In this document: positions 51,458-58,614 of the stretch, piece by piece | Layout: each line of letters opens with the position of its first letter | Numbering within the stretch: position 1 is the first letter of the stretch | From: Rudanella lutea DSM 19387 | Lineage (GTDB): Bacteria; Bacteroidota; Bacteroidia; Cytophagales; Spirosomataceae | NCBI RefSeq assembly: GCF_000383955.1 | Contig: NZ_KB913013.1 | Location: 4,855,694 to 4,919,693 of the forward strand | Reading direction: 5' to 3' | DNA: 64,000 bases | Notes under the pieces: generated by a model | Databases searched by the model: none | The model's input: only the letters and a program-made list of their open reading frames with translations | Told to the model about the DNA's origin: nothing | Translations under genes and position numbers: made by a program

Positions 51458-52606
51458 TTAACTCAGTCTATCCTTAAAGCTTTCGTAGCCGTATTGGCGC
51501 ACGAGGGCAAAGGTACCGTCGGCTTTCAGGATGCCGATGGCGGGTAGACCCACCCCGTTGAAGGTGGTAGTTTTCACCATCGTGTAGTGAATCATGTCTT
51601 CGAAAATAATCGTGTCGCCCACCTGTAGGGGTTGGTCAAACGAGTAATCACCCATGAAGTCGCCGGCCAGGCAAGTCATGCCGCCGAGTCGGTAAGTCGG
51701 TTTGTCGGCAACGGGTTCCTGGTACGCTCCCCGAATCCGGGGTTTGTAAGGCATTTCGAGGGTGTCGGGCATGTGGGCCGCAAACGAGGTGTCGAGCACG
51801 GCCACGTCAATACCCTGACTGTCGAATACGTCGAGAACGGTAGCCGTCAGAACGCCCGTTTGCCAGCCAATGGCCGAGCCAGGCTCCATAATCACCTCCA
51901 CGTTGTATTTTTCCCGGAAGGCTTTCAGGAGCCCAATCAGGTGCTCGGTATTGTAGCCTTCGCGGGTCATGAGGTGGCCTCCGCCCATGTTCACCCATTT
52001 GGCCTGATGCAATAGCGATGCAAAACGGCTTTCGAGGGCTTCGAGGGTCCGTTCGAGGGTGTACGAGTCGTTTTCGCAGAGTGTATGGAAATGGATGCCT
52101 TCCAGGCCATCGGGTAATTGGTCGGGCAGTTTGTCGCGTGTGACACCCAGCCGTGAGCCCGGCACGCAGGGGTTGTACATATCGGTAGCCACCTCCGAAT
52201 ACTGCGGATTGACCCGAATCCCGCACGAAACGCCCCGTTCCCGCGCCCGTTGACCAAACCGCTCCCACTGACTCCAGGAGTTGAAGGTGACGTGACTGCT
52301 GCGGTTAAGGACTTCCTCAAATTCATCGTCGCGGTACGCCGGAATGTAGGCGTGTGCCCGAATGCCCATGTACTCGTTTACGAGCTTGATTTCGTTGAGC
52401 GAGCTTGCCGTGGCTCCGCTCAGGTACTCGCGCACAATCGGAAACGCGCTGAACATCGAAAACCCTTTGAGTGCCAGAATAATCTGTACACCAGCGGCTT
52501 GCTGCACCGAGTCGATCAGTTGGAGGTTTTGGCGGAGTTTATCCTCTTCAAGTACGAAGCAGGGCGAGGGTATGTCGTTGATGATGGATTCGATGGTTGT
52601 ATTCAT
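51458..52606 (-). CDS. nspC: Carboxy(nor)spermidine decarboxylase
   Basis: A 382-residue PLP enzyme of the alanine-racemase-fold decarboxylase group. The start at 52604-52606 (MNTTIESIINDIPSPCFVLEED) matches the family; a longer frame is rejected. PLP Lys47 lies in ILALKGFSMF; later motifs are HFHTLCEND, VNMGGGHLM, EPGSAIGWQTG and GMTCLAGDFMG, including the cysteine loop that contacts the substrate carboxylate. It decarboxylates carboxyspermidine or carboxynorspermidine, the last step of the aspartate-semialdehyde route to spermidine used by Bacteroidota. The matching dehydrogenase gene lies 2 kb upstream on the same strand, separated by two unrelated genes. Confidence 0.93.
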   Translation of the reverse strand: MNTTIESIINDIPSPCFVLEEDKLRQNLQLIDSVQQAAGVQIILALKGFSMFSAFPIVREYLSGATASSLNEIKLVNEYMGIRAHAYIPAYRDDEFEEVLNRSSHVTFNSWSQWERFGQRARERGVSCGIRVNPQYSEVATDMYNPCVPGSRLGVTRDKLPDQLPDGLEGIHFHTLCENDSYTLERTLEALESRFASLLHQAKWVNMGGGHLMTREGYNTEHLIGLLKAFREKYNVEVIMEPGSAIGWQTGVLTATVLDVFDSQGIDVAVLDTSFAAHMPDTLEMPYKPRIRGAYQEPVADKPTYRLGGMTCLAGDFMGDYSFDQPLQVGDTIIFEDMIHYTMVKTTTFNGVGLPAIGILKADGTFALVRQYGYESFKDRLS

Positions 52607-52715
52607 ACCGCAAAGGTAGTCAATCTGGAAACTTGGTAGCCGCCCGGCCGCAAACAGTTCTCCGAATATAGGCTGACCACCAGACAACTCCGGCTCTGTT
52701 TGCACCCGAGCCAAC

Positions 52716-53531
52716 CTACTCCAGCGTGAAGGCGATGGGCAGCGTAAACCGGACCCGCACCGGACGACCCGACTGACGGCCGGGTTTCCAGCGAGGCATT
52801 TGCTGCACCACCCGGCGGGCTTCTTCGTCGCAGCCGAAGCTAATACCTTTCAGAACCTGTACGTCGGTCAGCGAGCCGTCGGAGTTGACCACAAAACCCA
52901 CATACACGCGTCCGCTGATGCCTGCCTGAGCGGCCTGTCGTGGGTATTTGAGGTTGTTTGTGAGGTAACGGGTGAGGGCTTCCAGGCCACCCGCAAACTC
53001 AGGTTGCTGCTCAACGGCCAAAAACTCAGGTTCTTTTTCGGGCGTCACGTCAATGGCCGACTCGGTTTTGGTCGGCGTCACGGCCTCTTCGGGCGGGGCT
53101 ATGATTGCGGTTTCGTCGCCGGTTCCTTCGCGGGTTTGGTCGCTTGGGGTTGCCTCGGCCAATTCCTCCACGGTTGGGGGGAGGTCGGCAGCGGTGACCT
53201 CGTTGTCGGGCAGTACTTCGGGCGGCAGGCTTCGAACCGTTTTGGGGGTTGGCAGCTCCTCTACCGGTGGTAGTTCAACGGGTTTTTCGGCGGGGGGCGT
53301 GTCGAGCCGGGCGTTTTCGAGGGTCACCTCGCGGAGGTATTCCGACGGCCCGGTTTGCGGGTTCAGCCGGGCGTAGAGCGTGGGGGCTGATACCCCCAAC
53401 AAAAACAAACCGACGCCCAAACCCAAAGCGCGGGTAAGCGTCGGTTGGTACCGTTGCCGCAACAGATAGGCCCCGTAGGCCCGGTTGCGCGATTCAAAGA
53501 CAATGTCGTTCAGTGTCGAGGGCGTTTGCAT
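52716..53531 (-). CDS. TonB-family energy transducer
   Basis: A 271-residue inner-membrane protein. The short cytoplasmic N-terminus (NDIVFESRNRAYGAYLLRQR, typical of Bacteroidota TonB proteins) precedes one membrane helix at about 33-54, a proline- and glutamate-rich spacer across the periplasm (about 70-165), and a C-terminal TonB domain (about 180-271; YPRQAAQAGISGRVYVGFVV and DVQVLKGISFGCDEEA). It passes proton-motive energy to TonB-dependent receptors such as the three SusC proteins here, but no ExbB/ExbD genes are nearby and pairing is unknown. It lies 109 bp upstream of nspC. Confidence 0.9.
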   Translation of the reverse strand: MQTPSTLNDIVFESRNRAYGAYLLRQRYQPTLTRALGLGVGLFLLGVSAPTLYARLNPQTGPSEYLREVTLENARLDTPPAEKPVELPPVEELPTPKTVRSLPPEVLPDNEVTAADLPPTVEELAEATPSDQTREGTGDETAIIAPPEEAVTPTKTESAIDVTPEKEPEFLAVEQQPEFAGGLEALTRYLTNNLKYPRQAAQAGISGRVYVGFVVNSDGSLTDVQVLKGISFGCDEEARRVVQQMPRWKPGRQSGRPVRVRFTLPIAFTLE

Positions 53532-53582
53532 AATCCAGCAGATTTTAGCGTGTGTCTGTTGGATGCAGGTGCCCTGTCTATT

Positions 53583-54311
53583 TCACAAGCTGTCGTAATA
53601 CTTCACGATCTGCGCCAGCTCGGCATCGGTTTTGGCGTCCAGTTTTTCGCCTTTGATGTACGTTTCGAGTGGGCCGTTTTTATCGCTCAGTGCCTCTATG
53701 ATGCCCTTTTTGCCTTTTTTGACCTTGGTGATTGTCTGATCGGGTTTGAGTACAAAATAGGTGTACTCGTTAGTGTAGGCATCGTAACGGGTATCGGTCG
53801 AGTAGGGCGACTTAAAATCGGCTTGCCGGAACTCCTTGCCCACGCGCTTGAGCAACGATGTTTTGCCGTCGTACAAAACGAGAAAATAACTGCCCCGGAG
53901 CCTGGTGTCGTCGGTTTTGAGGTCGGCAAAACGTCGGAACAGCCACTCGGCCCCGTCGTCGGAGCGGAGCACAAATTGCTTTACCTGATTGGGGTACACG
54001 ATGATGGAGTCGTTGGCCTGCGGGCGCTTGAGCACCAGATTCTGGCTGTACGCATCGTACTTGATGGGTACGCTCTCGTAATTACGGCCCGTAACCAGAT
54101 CGACCCGGCCGAGGCTCCAGTCGTTCAGAAAATAAGGGCTACCCTGCACGCCTTCGTAGCGGGTGTCTATGCGCTGCATCACGCCGAAGGTGTTGGAGCC
54201 TACCCACTGCTGCATGTTCTGAACTGTGACCGGCGCGGCCGGGGTAGTGGTCTGGGCGAGCGCGGGCAAGGTAAGCAACAGCGCCGGGCAAACCATAAAG
54301 AAGTGTCGCAT
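53583..54311 (-). CDS. Exported protein of unknown function
   Basis: A 242-residue protein with a signal peptide ending LPALAQ (about 20). I see no named domain. It begins with a segment rich in beta strands (NTFGVMQRIDTRYEGVQGSP), and reads as repeated beta units: GSYFLVLYDGKTSLLKRVGK, then YFVLKPDQTITKVKKGKKGI, followed by a helix DAKTDAELAQIVKYYDSL. The C-terminal helix, in which sequence such as ALSDK...LETYIKGEKL precedes it, occurs in many small Cytophagales exported proteins. It lies between TonB and the carboxyspermidine dehydrogenase genes, 51 bp from TonB. No function is proposed. Confidence 0.7.
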   Translation of the reverse strand: MRHFFMVCPALLLTLPALAQTTTPAAPVTVQNMQQWVGSNTFGVMQRIDTRYEGVQGSPYFLNDWSLGRVDLVTGRNYESVPIKYDAYSQNLVLKRPQANDSIIVYPNQVKQFVLRSDDGAEWLFRRFADLKTDDTRLRGSYFLVLYDGKTSLLKRVGKEFRQADFKSPYSTDTRYDAYTNEYTYFVLKPDQTITKVKKGKKGIIEALSDKNGPLETYIKGEKLDAKTDAELAQIVKYYDSL

Positions 54312-54374
54312 GGCAAAAAGAAGCTAATCGTCAGACCAATATAGTGGGTTTGGAGTTTTTGGTTTAGGGTTTAT

Positions 54375-54530
54375 CGGGTGTAGGACAAGTTTATTTTTTT
54401 CGACAGGATTACAGGATGTACAGGATTTTCTTCCTTAAAAATAATCCTGTACATCCTGTAATCCTCCGGGCCGCCGGGCGGTCGAAGAAGCGTCCGGCGA
54501 GCTTATCACAAAGAACTTGTCCTACACCCG
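54375..54530. repeat. Nested inverted repeats (17-bp outer, 23-bp inner)
   Basis: Outer arms 54375-54391 and 54514-54530 (CGGGTGTAGGACAAGTT) are exact complements. Inside lies a second perfect inverted repeat of 23 bp, arms 54405-54427 and 54443-54465, made of ACAGGAT units. Further out, the left flank GTTTTTGGTTTAGGG and right flank CCCTAAACC also match imperfectly. One element appears to have inserted into, or grown inside, another. Confidence 0.85.
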
Positions 54531-54566
54531 TTTATGGTTTTTAGTGAGTACCAAAAACCCTAAACC

Positions 54567-55775
54567 CTAGTACTCGTGCGGCAGGGGTATGTTGATGCGC
54601 TCCTGTACGGGAAGCCCCTGCTTGTTCATTTGCTCGATGAACGGATCTGGGTCGAGTTCTTCGCAGTTCCAGACACCGGCCTTCATCCAGTCGCCCCGCA
54701 GCATGAGCATAGCACCGATCATAGCCGGTACGCCCGTGGTGTAGCTCACGGCCTGTCCGCGCACCTCTTTGTAGGTTTCGGCATGGTCGCAGTTGTTCCA
54801 GATGTAGTAGGTGCGGTCTTCACCGTCTTTCACGCCTTTGATCTGGCAACCGATGCTCGTTTGACCCGAATAGTTTTCGCCGAGGGTATCGGGGGCGGGG
54901 AGTACAGCTTTCAGGAATTCGAGCGGTACAATTTGCTGCCCCTGGAAGTTGATCGGCTGAATGCTCGTCATACCCACGTTTTGCAGCACTTCGAGGTGGG
55001 TCAGATACGCCTGCCCGAAGGTCATCCAGAAGCGCGCCCGCTTCAGGGTCGGGAAGTTCTTCACCAGCGATTCGAGTTCTTCGTGGTACAGCACATACGA
55101 CTCTTTCGGGCCGATTTCGGGGTAGTCGATGGGTTTGTGCTGGCTCATGGCCGGAATTTCGACCCACTCGCCGTTTTCCCAGTAGCGGCCCGGCTGGGTA
55201 ATCTCGCGGATGTTGATTTCGGGGTTGAAGTTGGTCGCAAAGGCCTTTCCGTGGTTGCCCGCGTTGCAGTCCACAATGTCGAGGTAGTGCATCTCGTCGA
55301 AGTGGTGCTTGGCTGCATAGGCCGTAAATACCTGCGTGGCACCGGGGTCGAACCCACAGCCGAGCAATGCCATGATACCCGCCTGCTCAAACCGCTCTTT
55401 GTAGGCCCACTGCCAGCTGTATTCAAACTTGGCCACATCTTTGGGCTCGTAGTTGGCCGTGTCCATGTAGTGCGTGCGGGTTTCCAGACAGGCGTCCATG
55501 ATAGGCAGGTCCTGATAGGGCAGGGCCACGTTGATCACCAGCTTAGGCTCGTATTTACGAATCAGGGCGACCATCTCGGCCACTACGTCGGCATCAACGG
55601 CATCGGTACGGATGGTGACGCCGTGCATCTCCTGAATTTCGGCGGCAATTTTATCACATTTCGACTTCGTGCGGCTGGCCAGGATGATGTCGGTAAAAAC
55701 GTCGCTGTTCATCGCGCATTTGTGCGCTACTACACTGCCGACGCCCCCGGCGCCAATAATCAAAACTCGGGACAT
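54567..55775 (-). CDS. Carboxy(nor)spermidine dehydrogenase (saccharopine dehydrogenase family)
   Basis: A 402-residue NAD(P)-dependent enzyme. The N-terminal Rossmann motif VLIIGAGGVGSVVAHKCA, the early SRTKSKCDKIAAEI (NADP contact), then YMDTANYEPKDVAKF, the LLGCGFDPGATQVFTAYA stretch and TYYIWNNCDHAETYKEVRGQ are features of carboxynorspermidine synthase. It condenses a diamine with L-aspartate semialdehyde and reduces the product, supplying the substrate for the NspC decarboxylase coded at 51458-52606. The lysine-degrading saccharopine dehydrogenase is less likely given that partner. Upstream is panD, divergent. Confidence 0.9.
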   Translation of the reverse strand: MSRVLIIGAGGVGSVVAHKCAMNSDVFTDIILASRTKSKCDKIAAEIQEMHGVTIRTDAVDADVVAEMVALIRKYEPKLVINVALPYQDLPIMDACLETRTHYMDTANYEPKDVAKFEYSWQWAYKERFEQAGIMALLGCGFDPGATQVFTAYAAKHHFDEMHYLDIVDCNAGNHGKAFATNFNPEINIREITQPGRYWENGEWVEIPAMSQHKPIDYPEIGPKESYVLYHEELESLVKNFPTLKRARFWMTFGQAYLTHLEVLQNVGMTSIQPINFQGQQIVPLEFLKAVLPAPDTLGENYSGQTSIGCQIKGVKDGEDRTYYIWNNCDHAETYKEVRGQAVSYTTGVPAMIGAMLMLRGDWMKAGVWNCEELDPDPFIEQMNKQGLPVQERINIPLPHEY

Positions 55776-55779
55776 GAGA

Positions 55780-55890
55780 TTGGTTTATGTTTTGAAGTTT
55801 ATGGTTGGTGGTTTATGGTTGCTCAGGCCGAAACTGCAGCGGGTGGAGCCTCCTGCCTATGAAAACCGATACATGATAAACCACAAACCC
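55780..55890. repeat. Weak GTTTATGG-type inverted repeat
   Basis: Tandem GGTTTATG-like words near 55781-55820 and an 8-bp complementary arm (55809-55816 with 55876-55883). It resembles a decayed form of the GGTTTTTAG/AAAAACC elements at 9881, 33338 and 54350. Confidence 0.45.
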
Positions 55891-55971
55891 GTAACGGCTT
55901 CGCAAAGATAGCCCTTTCGATAGTTCTGCAACCAAAGGCGGGGGGGCGGTGTTTCAGGGGTGCCTGCTTAG

Positions 55972-55993
55972 AGTGGAAAATCCACTACTTTTG
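55972..55993 (+). promoter_or_regulatory. panD promoter -7 element with overlapping inverted repeat
   Basis: TACTTTTG (55986-55993) fits TAnnTTTG exactly, 19 bp before the panD ATG, giving a short leader. A 6-bp inverted repeat AGTGGA/TCCACT (55972-55986) abuts it on the upstream side and could be an operator. No good -33 box is seen. Confidence 0.5.
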
Positions 55994-56012
55994 CCCGGCA
56001 ATTGTCTACTTC

Positions 56013-56366
56013 ATGTTCGTTACCGTATTAAAATCGAAACTGCACCGGGTCCGCGTGACTCAGGCCGAACTCAACTATGTGGGGAGCATTACCATCGACG
56101 AAGATCTTATGGAGGCTGCCGGCATCATGGAAAATGAGCAGGTACACATTGTTAACAACAACAACGGCGAGCGCCTGATTACCTACGTGATCAAGGGCGA
56201 ACGGGGCTCGGGGATCATTTGCCTCAACGGAGCGGCTGCCCGCCGGGCGCAAGTTGGCGACATCATCATCATTATCTCGTATGCCATGATGACCCCCGAC
56301 GAAGCCCGCGCCCACAAACCGACTGTGGTGTTCCCCGACGAAAATAATCGATTAATAAAAGGGTAG
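56013..56366 (+). CDS. panD: Aspartate 1-decarboxylase proenzyme
   Basis: A 117-residue pyruvoyl enzyme that makes beta-alanine from aspartate for pantothenate and coenzyme A. The self-cleavage site YVGSITID puts the cut between Gly24 and Ser25, with Ser25 becoming the pyruvoyl group. Other family residues: Lys9, His11, Tyr22 and [16 protein letters not shown] (51-66), then [21 protein letters not shown]. Length is typical. Transcribed from its own likely promoter, divergent from the carboxyspermidine dehydrogenase gene; both pathways draw on aspartate metabolism. Confidence 0.96.
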   Translation: MFVTVLKSKLHRVRVTQAELNYVGSITIDEDLMEAAGIMENEQVHIVNNNNGERLITYVIKGERGSGIICLNGAAARRAQVGDIIIIISYAMMTPDEARAHKPTVVFPDENNRLIKG

Positions 56367-56370
56367 AAAA

Positions 56371-56431
56371 AGGGAGAAAGGAGAACGGAAAAGGTAGCGT
56401 TATCCATACTTTTCCGTTCTCCTTTCTCCCT
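56371..56431. repeat. Perfect 23-bp inverted repeat, GGGAGAAAGGAGAA type
   Basis: Arms 56371-56393 and 56409-56431 are exact complements (begins AGGGAGAAAGGAGAACGG), loop 15 nt. It fills the 83-bp gap between panD and the flippase-like gene; the pyrimidine-rich right arm and its continuation run up to the next ATG (56450). Confidence 0.9.
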
Positions 56432-56449
56432 TTCCTCCCTTCTCCCCTT

Positions 56450-57478
56450 ATGAAGCAACTTCTCAAATATCTCATCTCTTTGGTGGTGGCCGGTGGGCTG
56501 CTCTGGTACGTTTTCAAAGACATCGACCTCGATGCCATGCTGGTGGCTATCGGGCAGGCCGACTACCGTCCGGTGGCCTTATACGGGGTGTTGATTCTGG
56601 TAGCTCACTGGAGCCGGGCCGTGCGGTGGGGGTTGTTGCTGGAGCCCGTGGTTGGTTACCGGTCATCGGCTACAAACCTGACGTTGGCCGTGCTCACAGG
56701 CTATTTTGCCAACCTGCTCATTCCGCGTATGGGGGAGGTGACCCGTTGCGGTACTCTTAACCGTACCGACGATGTGCCCGTTAACGTGAGCTTCGGAACG
56801 GTGGTGGCCGAGCGCATTTTCGACGTAATCATGCTGGTGTTGCTCATAGGGCTCACCTTTGTGCTGGAGTTTGGTCGGTTGAGTACCTTCCTGACCGAGT
56901 TTCTGGGTAGCAAATTCAATCTGGCTACGTTGCAGGACAATACGGGCTTACTCATAGGCGGGGCCGTGTTGCTTGTGGGCGGGGCTGTGGCTGCCTGGTG
57001 GCTGTTTGGTCGGTACAAAGACCGGCTCATGCAAAACCCCTTGCTGAGCAAGATAATCGGTTTCGGTATGGGCTTGCTTGAGGGGCTGCTGAGTGTCAGG
57101 AAACTACGGAGCCCGGGGCTGTTTCTGTTCCATACGTTGCTCATTTGGGGGATGTATTACGCCACCATGTATGTCTTGTTTTTTGCCATGCCCCAAACGG
57201 CCAAACTCGGACCGTTGGCGGGCCTGACGATTCTGACCATGGGCACCATCGGCATGGCCGCGCCTACGCAGGGCGGTCTGGGTGCGTTCAATATTCTGGT
57301 GGGCTCAGCCCTGGCGCTGTATGGCCTTAGCCCGCAGGATGGGCAGACCCTGGCAACCCTCATGTTGCTGTCGCAGTGGTTGTTTGTGATCCTGTACGGC
57401 GGCATCAGCTTCCTGATTGTACTGGCCAAAAACCGGCGGGGCGTTGCGCCGGTAACGGTTGAAGAGACCTCCCGATGA
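56450..57478 (+). CDS. Flippase-like membrane protein (LPG synthase TM / UPF0104 family)
   Basis: A 342-residue integral membrane protein with about eight helices. Family features: WYVFKDIDLDAM after the first helix, HWSRAVRWGLLLEP, GYFANLLIPRMGEVTRC, FGTVVAERIFDVIML, and the late GTIGMAAPTQGGLGAFNILVGSAL. This is the lysylphosphatidylglycerol synthase transmembrane domain alone (AglD/UPF0104), without the soluble synthase domain, so it is best viewed as a lipid flippase-like protein of unknown cargo. It is the first of a string of + strand genes. Confidence 0.87.
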   Translation: MKQLLKYLISLVVAGGLLWYVFKDIDLDAMLVAIGQADYRPVALYGVLILVAHWSRAVRWGLLLEPVVGYRSSATNLTLAVLTGYFANLLIPRMGEVTRCGTLNRTDDVPVNVSFGTVVAERIFDVIMLVLLIGLTFVLEFGRLSTFLTEFLGSKFNLATLQDNTGLLIGGAVLLVGGAVAAWWLFGRYKDRLMQNPLLSKIIGFGMGLLEGLLSVRKLRSPGLFLFHTLLIWGMYYATMYVLFFAMPQTAKLGPLAGLTILTMGTIGMAAPTQGGLGAFNILVGSALALYGLSPQDGQTLATLMLLSQWLFVILYGGISFLIVLAKNRRGVAPVTVEETSR

Positions 57479-57519
57479 GTACGGATTTTGCGTATCTTGA
57501 ATGAAAATAACCAAACGCG

Positions 57520-58095
57520 ATGCTGACCGAAGCCGAAGTTGAACAAGGGCTGTATCAATTCACGGTGACAGAGTATCACCAGATGGGCGAAGCGGGAATT
57601 TTCACGGAAAATGATCGCATAGAACTCATAAACGGCCGTATCTATACCATGAGTCCGATTGGTAGAAAACATTTTGCCTGTGTCGCCCGACTGACTAAAC
57701 TATTTACCATGCGGTTGGCTGATGCGGCCATCGTCAGTGTGCAGAACCCCGTTATTCTGAATGATCGTTCGGAGCCGGAGCCCGACATTGCTGTGCTACG
57801 CCCACGCGATGATTTTTACGAAGCAGCGCTTCCGAATCCAGCTGATGTCTTGTTGCTGATCGAAGTCTCAGAAGCTACTCTACGTTTTGATAAAGAGGTG
57901 AAATTGCCCTTGTACGCACAGAGTGGGATTCCTGAAGTTTGGATTATTAACCTAAAAACACCCAGTGTGGAAGTGTACACCGATCCGCAGGAAGGTGGCT
58001 ACGGGCAACTGAAAACACTGAAGAGAGGGCAAAATCTGACACCTACAGCCTTTCCGTTGCTGACGTTCGGAGTGAGCGATCTGATGGGTGAATGA
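57520..58095 (+). CDS. Uma2-family (DUF820) restriction-endonuclease-fold protein
   Basis: A 191-residue protein of the Uma2 family. The PD-(D/E)xK-like pattern is visible: IELINGRIYTMSPIGRKHFA at the start, EPEPDIAVL (Asp near 89), then LLIEVSEATLRFDKEVKLPLYAQSGIPEVWIINL, in which Glu-Val and the following Lys would complete the nuclease site. The family is abundant in cyanobacteria and Cytophagales; its biological role is unclear. Its stop overlaps the next gene's start (ATGA), an odd pairing with a lipopolysaccharide gene. Confidence 0.87.
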   Translation: MLTEAEVEQGLYQFTVTEYHQMGEAGIFTENDRIELINGRIYTMSPIGRKHFACVARLTKLFTMRLADAAIVSVQNPVILNDRSEPEPDIAVLRPRDDFYEAALPNPADVLLLIEVSEATLRFDKEVKLPLYAQSGIPEVWIINLKTPSVEVYTDPQEGGYGQLKTLKRGQNLTPTAFPLLTFGVSDLMGE

Positions 58096-58592
58096 AGCCC
58101 AAAAACGAATCTATGACTTCTTCCAAAATACAAACCCGTGAACAGGCCATTCGGCAGGCGGCTGAGTGGCGGGCCGAGGGGCAGCGCATCGTGTTTACTA
58201 ATGGCTGCTTCGATATTGTTCACCTGGGGCACATCGACTACCTCGAAAAAGCCCGCGCCCTTGGCGACCGGCTGGTGCTGGGTCTCAACACCGATGCGTC
58301 GGTGAGCCGGATCAAAGGCCCCCTGCGCCCGGTGGTGAACGAGTACGCCCGCTCCCGAATGATGGCTGCCTTTGAATTTGTCGATCTGGTGACCCTGTTC
58401 GACGAGCCGACGCCCAAAGAGTTAATCGAGCTGATTCGGCCCGATATTCTGGTGAAAGGCGATGATTATACCGTTGCCACCATTGTCGGGGCCGATTTTG
58501 TGCTGGCTAATGGCGGCTCCGTCGAAACCATTCCCCTCGTGAAAGGGTACTCGACCACGAGCCTGATCGAAAAAATAAAGCAGAGCCTGTAA
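58092..58592 (+). CDS. rfaE2: D-glycero-beta-D-manno-heptose 1-phosphate adenylyltransferase
   Basis: A 166-residue cytidylyltransferase-fold enzyme corresponding to the C-terminal half of HldE. Motifs: VFTNGCFDIVHLGHIDYL (HxGH nucleotide site), GLNTDASVSRIKGPLRPV, ILVKGDDYTV and the C-terminal STTSLIEKI. It makes ADP-heptose for lipopolysaccharide core or glycan use. ATG at 58113 (MTSSKIQTRE) is a possible alternative start; the first one overlaps the Uma2 stop by 4 bp. The kinase half (rfaE1) is not in the window, as in other bacteria with split HldE. Confidence 0.93.
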   Translation: MKPKNESMTSSKIQTREQAIRQAAEWRAEGQRIVFTNGCFDIVHLGHIDYLEKARALGDRLVLGLNTDASVSRIKGPLRPVVNEYARSRMMAAFEFVDLVTLFDEPTPKELIELIRPDILVKGDDYTVATIVGADFVLANGGSVETIPLVKGYSTTSLIEKIKQSL

Positions 58593-58614
58593 CACCGCCT
58601 GTCTGCATCAGAAC

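Noticed and set aside
54576-55862. A 428-codon + strand frame opposite the carboxyspermidine dehydrogenase gene
   Set aside because: Antisense shadow with no recognisable domain.
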